A stretch of DNA of 64,000 nucleotides from Aphrophora alni (lineage: Eukaryota; Arthropoda; Insecta; Hemiptera; Aphrophoridae). The notes below the pieces were generated by a model. That model was given only the letters and a program-made list of their open reading frames with translations, had not been told where the DNA came from and did not search any database. This document shows positions 13,119-25,093 of the stretch, one piece after another. The DNA lies in assembly GCA_963513935.1 (NCBI GenBank), contig OY740770.1, positions 91,528,301-91,592,300 on the forward strand. The letters run 5' to 3'. The stretch's first letter is position 1; every line of letters begins with the position of its first letter. The translations under genes were made by a program, and so were the position numbers.

Positions 13119-15687
13119 GCCACGCCGCCTCTTACCGCGTTAGTGTGTTCGAGTAGGGTTCTTCTTACCCCACGTTGGAACGCCACTTACCACGCCGAAA
13201 GTCTTGTCTGACTTCACGCGAATTTAAGATTCTTGTTCCCTTTTTTGGAACACTATTATCACGAACTCTTAAACTCGCTGTACGATCACCACCGACTGGG
13301 CGAACCACCTTTCTTTTCAGAGCAGACGCGGGCAAGGCCAAGATGCTCACTTTTACTTTTTTAAATCAAAGATTTTGCAACTCTTGGCTCTAATAAGTAT
13401 GAGCTTGTCCTCATAAACTTACTAAATTTTAATTAACGCAAAATTCCCTGAATTTTATCTCAATGCTCGATTATTTAACTTTTTTAAGATTAACTCTCTC
13501 TCTCTCCAAGGTCGTGCCTTTTGGGAGAAATCCGCTCTTAAGTTCTGATGATAACTTTTTAAAATTTTCAAATTATATTACCAGAGCACATATATATATA
13601 AAATTTATGTTAAAACAAAGTTAATAGCATACACAGAATGGATTTATATTAAAAACACAACAAAATTTAGAAATGAATTATTTGTATATTATCTCCTCTT
13701 TTCCACAGAAAAATTATATATTCAAAACTTTTTTAATCACACAAAACAATTTAATTGAACAATAACACAACTATTTATTTATTTAACAACATTAATTAAT
13801 GTAAGATTATCTATATATTAAACAAAAATAAAAGCGCTTGACTTTCCAGACAGAACCACAAACAGTTTTTCCTGTACTGAAAAAGTCGTATTTAAATTAT
13901 TAATTATTATCAACACCAAAGCAGAGGTTTAAAAATGAATTTAATTTTTAATAATTCCCCTAATGACGTTATATTTGAAAAGAAGTTAATATTTGCGAAT
14001 TATTCCTTAAGTATAAGATACCTTCACACTTTAATAGAAGTTCTAGTTGGATTTGGAATTTGTTGTATTATTAGGATGATAGTGATGTGATGTTTTCTAT
14101 CCAGAGTCTGTAAGCTGCTATGTAGTTGAATGCTGGTCTCGAATTCTTCTAAGTCGCCTTGAAGATCGATTAAAGTTGAAATTATTCTAAGTCCAATTAG
14201 TAGAGTGACAGTTGAATCTTCCTCTCAGCTCAGAGTCGGTTGCAGAAGAAACGTCCTTTAAGCGTCGATTCCAAATCAAAAGTCATCGTCTTTCGACGAT
14301 TAAAACTCGGTCTCCCTGTCAGTGGGAATTAATCCACTTTTCTGGAGCCAATTTTCCTCCCTTTTTGGGAAAAAGGTATTTTCCATATATTATGTGTTTT
14401 CAGGCCCTTTTGGTCTGAAATATTTACACTATATGTTTTATTAGTCCTATTTTTTGACTAATGAATAGTTTTCATCCTTAATTATTAATTAAAACACCTT
14501 TTAATTAATAATTTATAGTATTTTTTCTTTAACGTTATCTTTGATCCATGTTGGCAATATGATGATTCTGACTTTAGACTCTGCTTGAAGATGCGCGCGC
14601 AACTGTTCATGTTTTGGCATGAAAATCTCTACTTTTGACGTTTTTTCGTTCAACTCGCTATAACTTTCGAACGCTCGAACCGATTTTAAAGTTCCTTTCG
14701 GATTCTTCTTCCTTTCCATCTTGTGGGTCTTGTGGAACTTGATTTATCGCTCTACTACGCTTCGTTCGCGAGTTATCGCCCTTTTCCTGAAATTTGATTT
14801 TTCCCCTTTTCAAATTTTGAGATAAGTCCTTTCTCAAAATTCTTTTGACGAAATCTTGTTCCTCTTCTACTACGACGAAAAACTATGTTTGTACTTTTCC
14901 CATAACTCGTTTGGTTGTCGAGTTATTCGCCTTTGAAGTCCTTAAGTTTGTGTCGTATGAGTTTATGTTCATAAAAACCCCCCCATTATATATTATTACT
15001 TCTGCTTTGGTGTGTTACCATTTTACATACTAAATACATATAATTATCATGTTACTTTACCCCTTTAACGTTTATTTTACCCGCTTTTGGGCTTTGAAGT
15101 TTTACGTTTTGTAATTATTATATCTCCCTTATATTATTTTCAAATTTGATTCTAAGTACCTATTATTGTGCCCTATTGTGGTCTCTACAATAGTACTTAT
15201 TATTGTTTTTTAAATGATCCCCCCTTCAACTCAAAAATTCCAAAAAACTCCCCAAGAATGACTTTCTAAGTCCATTCTCACCTGTTAATTATTATTAATT
15301 CTTATTTTTTATTTGTGATTATTGTTACTTCCCCACTTGGTTATGACTCTACGATTTTTGAATTTTGAATTTATTCTTTTTCCAAATTTTAGGTTTTTGA
15401 GCCCTTCTAAAAACTTGAATAACTTTTTTGCTTTATGTGATTTTAAATTTATTCTTCGATATTATTGGTCGGTTGACTCTACTGAATATTTATTTATATT
15501 AATAATTTAGTTTCTTAATAAAATAGGAACTAAGGCAGTTTGACTTTTCACGTCTGAACAAGCAAGTTTGCTCTCGAGCTGGCGTGACGTCATCGCCCCA
15601 CCTCGTCCCCACTCTACAAGGTTTAGCGCGGCAATTTAACTTGTTTTAAATGGACTTGAGACGTTTGGCTTTTTCCAAACCGCCTCA
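13118..15687 (-). repeat. Element A 3' LTR
   Basis: 2,570 bp with TG...CA termini on the minus strand. TGACGTCA lies at 15585-15592, about 100 bp inside the U3 end. No frame above about 72 codons occurs, so the LTR is non-coding. A fossil primer-binding-site sequence lies at 13167-13185. Confidence 0.9.
13167..13185 (-). other. Fossil primer binding site inside A 3' LTR
   Basis: The minus strand reads tggcgttccaacgtggggt, close to the functional site used by element B. It lies about 50 bp inside the LTR end. Confidence 0.6.
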
Positions 15688-15700
15688 AAATCCCCCCTTT
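15688..15700 (-). other. Element A polypurine tract
   Basis: The minus strand reads aaaggggggattt directly before the TG start of the 3' LTR, the expected site for plus-strand DNA priming. Confidence 0.8.
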
Positions 15701-16700
15701 GAACTAAAATTTTCGGTTAAAATGAAAAATTCCTATTTTTCATTTTTTTTAAAAAACTAAAATTTTAGTATTAAACCCCTTTTTCGACATATCACATTTC
15801 ATATTAACTATTTATTTATCATCTCTATTAATCATCAACATAAAGTTTGACATATTAACCTAACACATTTATTTATATCTAAAAAACATCTCCTCCATCA
15901 TTTCATATATTGATATACTCAAAACACATTTTATTCATGATAGTATAATATTTATATATTCAAAACACATTTTATTCATGATAGTATAATATTTATATAT
16001 TCAAAACACATTTTATTCATGATAGTATAATATTTATATATTCAAAACACATGTTATTTATTATGGTATACATACAAATTTGCTTAAGCGTTCTTATAGT
16101 CCATTACAGCCGTTTCATCTAAACGTCCTTGCTGTAAATAAACACATTATCACACACAAAACATATTACATTTATATAAGGAATAATTCGTCTTATATGA
16201 TTCTACTTATCTGCTTTGGTTGAATTTAAAACTATGCCTACATATATATAAAGTACTTAGTAACTACAACGATTATTTTCCTAATTGTAGTTAAAAAGAA
16301 AAAATTATTTATTTTATTCGGAATCTCTCATTAATAAAAACAAAACAGTACCCATTTAAACATCCATTCATTCATTTCCATCACCCCTTTGCTAATTTGC
16401 CTGACAGGTTGTCGTTCAATATTTGTTTATCAATATCCTGTCTTCCCCTTCACCTCCTCGTCTATACTTTGTTTATTCAGGTGCGGCCTGCAGATGCGTG
16501 TTACCGCTCTTCTCCTGACCTTGTACACTTAGGAATTTATTCGGGACTTTTCCGGTTAATCACTGACCTAGGCTACCTTCTTTTAAATCAGCTGAGAGTC
16601 CGTTATTTCCCTTTTACCTCACTCGCTGCTACACTTTACATATTACAACTTTTAAACATTACAACTTATACATTTTATTCATGAAATCTCTTACGTTCTA
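15701..16700 (-). other. Element A 3' non-coding region
   Basis: About 1 kb between the protease ORF and the polypurine tract with no supported ORF. It matches the corresponding region of B (30,631-31,593) at high identity apart from repeat copy number. Confidence 0.7.
15933..16055. repeat. 41-bp tandem repeat, three copies
   Basis: Units containing attcatgatagtataatatt start at 15933, 15974 and 16015. Element B has only two copies at the matching place. Confidence 0.9.
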
Positions 16701-17966
16701 TTAATATCTCTTTAGTCCTTCACATTTAAATATTACTTTCCCTTCGGGCCTCCATTCTTTCATCTTACACTTCGTAGAATTTTTGAATTTAACTTTCTTC
16801 TTTCGATACCTTAAATTTCGTCCATTTTGTCTCTCCGGATCCGCCATTGTTATTGTAGCTCTCCTTTCTCTCCCGTCTCTGGCGTCGAATCTGTCTTGTG
16901 TAAGTTCTGAATCGTTTTCAGAGTTATTTTGCAAATTTTCGTCGTATTTTATTATTTTATTATTTTCGTCGATTATTGCCTTTGGCACATTTTTATTTCC
17001 TTTATTCTCCGCTCCTTTCAGCCCTTCATCTTTATTAATTAATTGGTTACCTTTATCCCACGCTTTTAACAGCACTTCATCATTGTTAAAATTTGCATTT
17101 TTCCTCTTCGTTGATTCATTCCTTGCACTTAACTTGCTTCTTCGCTTTTGACCACTTTCTGATTTGTCACTACTCGGTCTAGACACGTCCTTTGCTTTTT
17201 GTTTTAGGTCCGTAGGCATTTTAACGGCCAACACACAAGCCCCTTTTGCTCGCTTGTGCGAATTTGAGCCTCCATTTTTCGCTGCTGACGACTCTACCAT
17301 TTTACCGGTTTCGCCGCCATTTTGATGTTCGGTCAGCGCGTCTCTATTGCTCAATCTTAATATCTTATTCTCCTTAAGAAAATCTACAACAATAAATTCA
17401 TTTTCCTTTACCAGTTGCAGGAAACCCTTTTCCATATTAATGCGACTTCGATATTTGCACATCAAATCACAACCCATTATAATTTGGCTTTCCAGCTTTG
17501 GTACCACCATAAATACCCCTCTTATTGCTTGGTTATTTATTCTAATTTCCAATAATGCCTGTAATTTAATCTTCTGTCGTTGGCTTTTTATCGCTGTCAC
17601 CATTTCCGTATTTACAACTGGTAATTCCATGATTTTATCGTTCCTATTTTTAAGCACATGTTTATAAAAATCCTCTTGCACACAGGACATTTGAGCTCCG
17701 GTGTCAATGGACATATTTACTTTTATATTTTCGATTTCTATCCCTATTTCCGGACATTTTTCGTAAACTTCACTATTTAAAATTTTATTATCTCTTTCCT
17801 CCATTAAATCTTTCTTATTTTCTGTGTTTAAAATCCCCAATTTAATTTTATTTATCTTCTGATCCCCCCTTTTAAGTTTGCTAAATTTGGTTTTATCGTC
17901 GATCTCAATTCCGTTTGTATTATCCTTTTTCTGCCAAAAATTTTGCCTTGAGATCTCGTATTTTAG
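16701..17966 (-). CDS. Protease-containing ORF of element A (Pro, -1 frame)
   Basis: The frame is open for 421 codons from the gag frameshift site and has no suitable ATG at its start, so it is probably translated only as a Gag-Pro fusion. The first 80 or so residues are a polar linker. Near residue 88 is IDTGAQ, the retropepsin catalytic Asp-Thr-Gly-Ala. About 80 residues later comes IIMGCD, matching the hydrophobic-Gly block of retroviral aspartic proteases. The expected role is cleaving Gag into mature parts. The C-terminal ~230 residues are basic and low-complexity, with no reverse transcriptase motifs (no YXDD box). Retropepsins act as dimers. The fold is inferred from the motif; the tail has no known function. 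Confidence 0.8.
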   Translation of the reverse strand, partial: LKYEISRQNFWQKKDNTNGIEIDDKTKFSKLKRGDQKINKIKLGILNTENKKDLMEERDNKILNSEVYEKCPEIGIEIENIKVNMSIDTGAQMSCVQEDFYKHVLKNRNDKIMELPVVNTEMVTAIKSQRQKIKLQALLEIRINNQAIRGVFMVVPKLESQIIMGCDLMCKYRSRINMEKGFLQLVKENEFIVVDFLKENKILRLSNRDALTEHQNGGETGKMVESSAAKNGGSNSHKRAKGACVLAVKMPTDLKQKAKDVSRPSSDKSESGQKRRSKLSARNESTKRKNANFNNDEVLLKAWDKGNQLINKDEGLKGAENKGNKNVPKAIIDENNKIIKYDENLQNNSENDSELTQDRFDARDGRERRATITMADPERQNGRNLRYRKKKVKFKNSTKCKMKEWRPEGKVIFKCEGLKRY

Positions 17967-19504
17967 TTTTTTGTGACCTTGGGCGGGAATTTTTGATTTG
18001 AAGGACCAGGGTTTTGAGGTATTTGTGGTTGAGGTTTATTCTGGGTTTGACCATAGGATCGAGGGTTAGGGTTTTGGGATGGTTTTGAGTAGTCTTGATT
18101 CCTTTGCCTGAAATTTTGATCTCTTTGTGGTCCGTCCCTCCTTTCGAAACTATCTGGTCGGCGAACTTCTCTCGTCATTCCGTCTACGTTTTCAATGGTC
18201 CTCAAAAACTTGATAGCGTCCTCCAAATGCTCACTAGCCCTACCAATACACGCTAATTGAACTTTTTGGTCAAAATGCCTCATTAGTTGGTATATAAGGA
18301 ACTCTTCCGGAATTTTGGGTTCCAAATATTCGGCCTTTCGCACCATTTTACAAAAATAATCAACCCTACTCATATTTCCGTTAGGATTATATCTATGGTT
18401 TTCTATCTGATTCCTAACTACTTGTTGCGTTTGATAACCCCAATAATGCTCTAAAAATAACAATTTAAACTGGCTATATTCTTCTGTATCTCGCTTGATT
18501 ATTTCCCACCATTCCATGGCAGCTCCTTTCAATTTTTTCTCCACAACTTTCAATTTATCACTTTCTTCCATCACGGGATTTATTTCTTGGAATACCTCCT
18601 CAATTTGTTTCAAAAATTGCACAGGATTTTCTCTTGAATTTCCCCAAAATTCTATAGTTTTTGACTCTAAATTTGCCCTATCTAAATAAATTATATTTTT
18701 AGCATTACCACCGGTTTCTTTAATTTTGGCTACTTCCCTAATTTTAACTTCTAATTTTTTAACTTTCTCCCCAATTTCTATAGTCGACTTTCCCTGTTCC
18801 TTTAAATCGTCCGTCATTTTTTTAATTTCCCCTACGCACTCTTCCACTTTTTCTTCACAATTTTCTATTCGCCTCGTATTTTCGGCCATATTACTATCTA
18901 TAGATTCCTTAATTTCCTCCATATATTTCCCTATTTCCTGTTTTCGGGCGTCTTCCCTTTGGATACGTTTCGTTTCCATTTCTTCCTCTCTCTTCATCCT
19001 CTCTTCTCTCTCCTGCTTCCATCTAACTTCCATTTCTTCCCTCTCCCGCTTCTGCTTGGCTTCCATCTCCTCTTTCTCCCTCTTCCGCAATGCTTCCATC
19101 TCCTCCTTTTCTTGCTTCCTTTTGGCTTCCAATTCTTCATCTCTCTTCATCCATCTGGCTTCCATTTGGATCTGCTTGGCCTCCGCTTCTTCCTTTTCCT
19201 TCTTCTGCTTGGCTTCCAGCTCTTCTTCTCTTTTCAACTGCTTGGCCTCCATCTCTTCTTTCTCCTTCTTTCGTAATGATTCCATTTCTTCCTTCTCCTG
19301 GTTTCTCTCGATTCTTTCTTCTAATCTTCTTAATTTGTCCTCGTCTTCCTTCTCCTTTTCTTTTCTCTGTTGTTCCGCTTTGTCCTGTTCCCTCTCTTGC
19401 TTTCTTCTATCCTCCATTTGGTTCAGGTACCTCACCATTTTCTGCATTTCTGTCTCCTGTTCCTTTGAACCCTCCTGTTTTGCTGGATCTTTCGCTGGTC
19501 CCAT
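17963..19504 (-). CDS. gag: Gag polyprotein of element A
   Basis: 513 residues from the ATG at 19504; the longer frame begins at a GTG, which is unlikely as a eukaryotic start. Residues ~25-265 are dominated by Glu, Lys, Arg and Met in repeats such as KEKEEMEAKQ, predicting a very long coiled coil. Residues ~272-440 look like a Retrotrans_gag capsid-type domain, with the phrase TIEFWGNSRENPVQFLKQ and a paired Trp in AMEWWEIIKRD. The last ~60 residues are Pro-, Asn- and Gln-rich and basic. There is no CCHC zinc knuckle. By family it should assemble particles that package element RNA. The coiled-coil N-terminus is unusually long for a Ty3-type Gag. Element B lacks about 33 residues inside it. 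Confidence 0.85.
   Translation of the reverse strand: MGPAKDPAKQEGSKEQETEMQKMVRYLNQMEDRRKQEREQDKAEQQRKEKEKEDEDKLRRLEERIERNQEKEEMESLRKKEKEEMEAKQLKREEELEAKQKKEKEEAEAKQIQMEARWMKRDEELEAKRKQEKEEMEALRKREKEEMEAKQKREREEMEVRWKQEREERMKREEEMETKRIQREDARKQEIGKYMEEIKESIDSNMAENTRRIENCEEKVEECVGEIKKMTDDLKEQGKSTIEIGEKVKKLEVKIREVAKIKETGGNAKNIIYLDRANLESKTIEFWGNSRENPVQFLKQIEEVFQEINPVMEESDKLKVVEKKLKGAAMEWWEIIKRDTEEYSQFKLLFLEHYWGYQTQQVVRNQIENHRYNPNGNMSRVDYFCKMVRKAEYLEPKIPEEFLIYQLMRHFDQKVQLACIGRASEHLEDAIKFLRTIENVDGMTREVRRPDSFERRDGPQRDQNFRQRNQDYSKPSQNPNPRSYGQTQNKPQPQIPQNPGPSNQKFPPKVTKN
17966..17972 (-). promoter_or_regulatory. Canonical -1 frameshift heptamer A AAA AAC
   Basis: In the gag frame the last codons read aca aaa aac taa. 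The heptamer therefore has the X XXY YYZ phasing and is followed at once by the gag stop (17963-17965). Slipping back one base enters the protease frame. Downstream RNA structure was not established by eye. Confidence 0.75.
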
Positions 19505-19752
19505 TTTCACTTCACTTATTCACTTGGTTTATTTAATTAAAAAAAAATTTAAATTTCGGTTTAATTTGGATTCTACTTTTAATTATTATTATGTTTGCAA
19601 TTTAGTATATTTGTCGTTGTAATTACCAGCACAACTTATTACTAACACTCATGTACATATAAATTATATCAGAACTTAAGATATTCTCGTTCGTATGAAA
19701 CACTAAAAAATTCAAAATTTTGAAAATTTGTTCCAAAACTTTGCTTTTTCGT
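19505..19752 (-). other. Element A untranslated leader
   Basis: About 250 nt between the primer binding site and the gag ATG; AT-rich and matching B at 27,680-27,928. Confidence 0.7.
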
Positions 19753-19773
19753 GCTCCACGCTATTGGGCGCCA
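19753..19773 (-). other. Element A primer binding site, imperfect
   Basis: The minus strand reads tggcgcccaa, then three extra bases, then cgtggagc. Compared with B, which matches tRNA-Lys perfectly over 18 nt, A has an insertion and one substitution. This may weaken priming. Confidence 0.65.
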
Positions 19774-19775
19774 CT

Positions 19776-22349
19776 TGCCACGCCGCCTCTTACCGCGTTA
19801 GTGTGTTCGAGTAGGGTTCTTCTTACCCCACGTTGGAACGCCACTTACCACGCCGAAAGTCTTGTCTGACTTCACGCGAATTTAAGATTCTTGTTCCCTT
19901 TTTTGGAACACTATTATCACGAACTCTTAAACTCGCTGTACGATCACCACCGACTGGGCGAACCACCTTTCTTTTCAGAGCAGACGCGGGCAAGGCCAAG
20001 ATGCTCACTTTTACTTTTTTAAATCAAAGATTTTGCAACTCTTGGCTCTAATAAGTATGAGCTTGTCCTCATAAACTTACTAAATTTTAATTAACGCAAA
20101 ATTCCCTGAATTTTATCTCAATGCTCGATTATTTAACTTTTTTAAGATTAACTCTCTCTCTCTCCAAGGTCGTGCCTTTTGGGAGAAATCCGCTCTTAAG
20201 TTCTGATGATAACTTTTTAAAATTTTCAAATTATATTACCAGAGCACATATATATATAAAATTTATGTTAAAACAAAGTTAATAGCATACACAGAATGGA
20301 TTTATATTAAAAACACAACAAAATTTAGAAATGAATTATTTGTATATTATCTCCTCTTTTCCACAGAAAAATTATATATTCAAAACTTTTTTAATCACAC
20401 AAAACAATTTAATTGAACAATAACACAACTATTTATTTATTTAACAACATTAATTAATGTAAGATTATCTATATATTAAACAAAAATAAAAGCGCTTGAC
20501 TTTCCAGACAGAACCACAAACAGTTTTTCCTGTACTGAAAAAGTCGTATTTAAATTATTAATTATTATCAACACCAAAGCAGAGGTTTAAAAATGAATTT
20601 AATTTTTAATAATTCCCCTAATGACGTTATATTTGAAAAGAAGTTAATATTTGCGAATTATTCCTTAAGTATAAGATACCTTCACACTTTAATAGAAGTT
20701 CTAGTTGGATTTGGAATTTGTTGTATTATTAGGATGATAGTGATGTGATGTTTTCTATCCAGAGTCTGTAAGCTGCTATGTAGTTGAATGCTGGTCTCGA
20801 ATTCTTCTAAGTCGCCTTGAAGATCGATTAAAGTTGAAATTATTCTAAGTCCAATTAGTAGAGTGACAGTTGAATCTTCCTCTCAGCTCAGAGTCGGTTG
20901 CAGAAGAAACGTCCTTTAAGCGTCGATTCCAAATCAAAAGTCATCGTCTTTCGACGATTAAAACTCGGTCTCCCTGTCAGTGGGAATTAATCCACTTTTC
21001 TGGAGCCAATTTTCCTCCCTTTTTGGGAAAAAGGTATTTTCCATATATTATGTGTTTTCAGGCCCTTTTGGTCTGAAATATTTACACTATATGTTTTATT
21101 AGTCCTATTTTTTGACTAATGAATAGTTTTCATCCTTAATTATTAATTAAAACACCTTTTAATTAATAATTTATAGTATTTTTTCTTTAACGTTATCTTT
21201 GATCCATGTTGGCAATATGATGATTCTGACTTTAGACTCTGCTTGAAGATGCGCGCGCAACTGTTCATGTTTTGGCATGAAAATCTCTACTTTTGACGTT
21301 TTTTCGTTCAACTCGCTATAACTTTCGAACGCTCGAACCGATTTTAAAGTTCCTTTCGGATTCTTCTTCCTTTCCATCTTGTGGGTCTTGTGGAACTTGA
21401 TTTATCGCTCTACTACGCTTCGTTCGCGAGTTATCGCCCTTTTCCTGAAATTTGATTTTTCCCCTTTTCAAATTTTGAGATAAGTCCTTTCTCAAAATTC
21501 TTTTGACGAAATCTTGTTCCTCTTCTACTACGACGAAAAACTATGTTTGTACTTTTCCCATAACTCGTTTGGTTGTCGAGTTATTCGCCTTTGAAGTCCT
21601 TAAGTTTGTGTCGTATGAGTTTATGTTCATAAAAACCCCCCCCCCCATTATATATTATTACTTCTGCTTTGGTGTGTTACCATTTTACATACTAAATACA
21701 TATAATTATCATGTTACTTTACCCCTTTAACGTTTATTTTACCCGCTTTTGGGCTTTGAAGTTTTACGTTTTGTAATTATTATATCTCCCTTATATTATT
21801 TTCAAATTTGATTCTAAGTACCTATTATTGTGCCCTATTGTGGTCTCTACAATAGTACTTATTATTGTTTTTTAAATGATCCCCCCTTCAACTCAAAAAT
21901 TCCAAAAAACTCCCCAAGAATGACTTTCTAAGTCCATTCTCACCTGTTAATTATTATTAATTCTTATTTTTTATTTGTGATTATTGTTACTTCCCCACTT
22001 GGTTATGACTCTACGATTTTTGAATTTTGAATTTATTCTTTTTCCAAATTTTAGGTTTTTGAGCCCTTCTAAAAACTTGAATAACTTTTTTGCTTTATGT
22101 GATTTTAAATTTATTCTTCGATATTATTGGTCGGTTGACTCTACTGAATATTTATTTATATTAATAATTTAGTTTCTTAATAAAATAGGAACTAAGGCAG
22201 TTTGACTTTTCACGTCTGAACAAGCAAGTTTGCTCTCGAGCTGGCGTGACGTCATCGCCCCACCTCGTCCCCACTCTACAAGGTTTAGCGCGGCAATTTA
22301 ACTTGTTTTAAATGGACTTGAGACGTTTGGCTTTTTCCAAACCGCCTCA
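19776..22349 (-). repeat. Element A 5' LTR
   Basis: 2,574 bp, matching the 3' LTR base for base on reading except for the C homopolymer near 21,640. TGACGTCA lies at 22247-22254. It should contain the promoter (U3, at the right) and polyadenylation signals, but no TATA box could be singled out in such AT-rich DNA. Confidence 0.9.
19825..19843 (-). other. Fossil primer binding site inside A 5' LTR
   Basis: Same sequence as in the 3' LTR, 52 bases from the functional site at 19753-19773. Confidence 0.6.

Positions 22350-24996
<2,647 letters not shown>

Positions 24997-25090
<94 letters not shown>
24997..25090. repeat. (GT)n microsatellite between LTR gamma and element B
   Basis: About 94 bp of GT beginning ttgtgt and ending gtgtgt before two extra T residues and the TGCGACGG start of element B. 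Confidence 0.97.

Positions 25091-25092
<2 letters not shown>

Positions 25093-25093
<1 letters not shown>

Larger units (their letters stand above)
13118..22349 (-). mobile_element. Full-length gag-pro LTR retrotransposon, element A
   Basis: A 9,232-bp element on the minus strand. In element order it has the 5' LTR (19776-22349), a two-base spacer, a tRNA-Lys-like primer binding site, a leader, gag, a -1-frame protease ORF, ~1 kb of non-coding DNA, a polypurine tract and the 3' LTR (13118-15687). Reading the two LTRs against each other I saw no substitutions, only a C homopolymer of 7 against 11, so the insertion looks very young. Both ends touch (GT)n. The 4.1-kb interior has no reverse transcriptase, RNase H or integrase frame. 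Since element B has the same layout, the absence is a family trait and not a private deletion. It probably depends on enzymes from another element. Confidence 0.88.

Noticed and set aside
15701..16700. Hidden reverse transcriptase after the protease ORF in element A (or 30,631-31,593 in B)
   Set aside because: No frame carries YXDD or other RT, RNase H or integrase motifs, and the interval is too short.
18726..19622. 298-codon Ser/Phe-rich plus-strand frame, with similar frames at 17347-17667, 27889-28608 and 29667-29984
   Set aside because: Antisense shadow of the Glu/Lys-rich gag and pro genes; composition is the reverse complement of the coiled-coil repeats.
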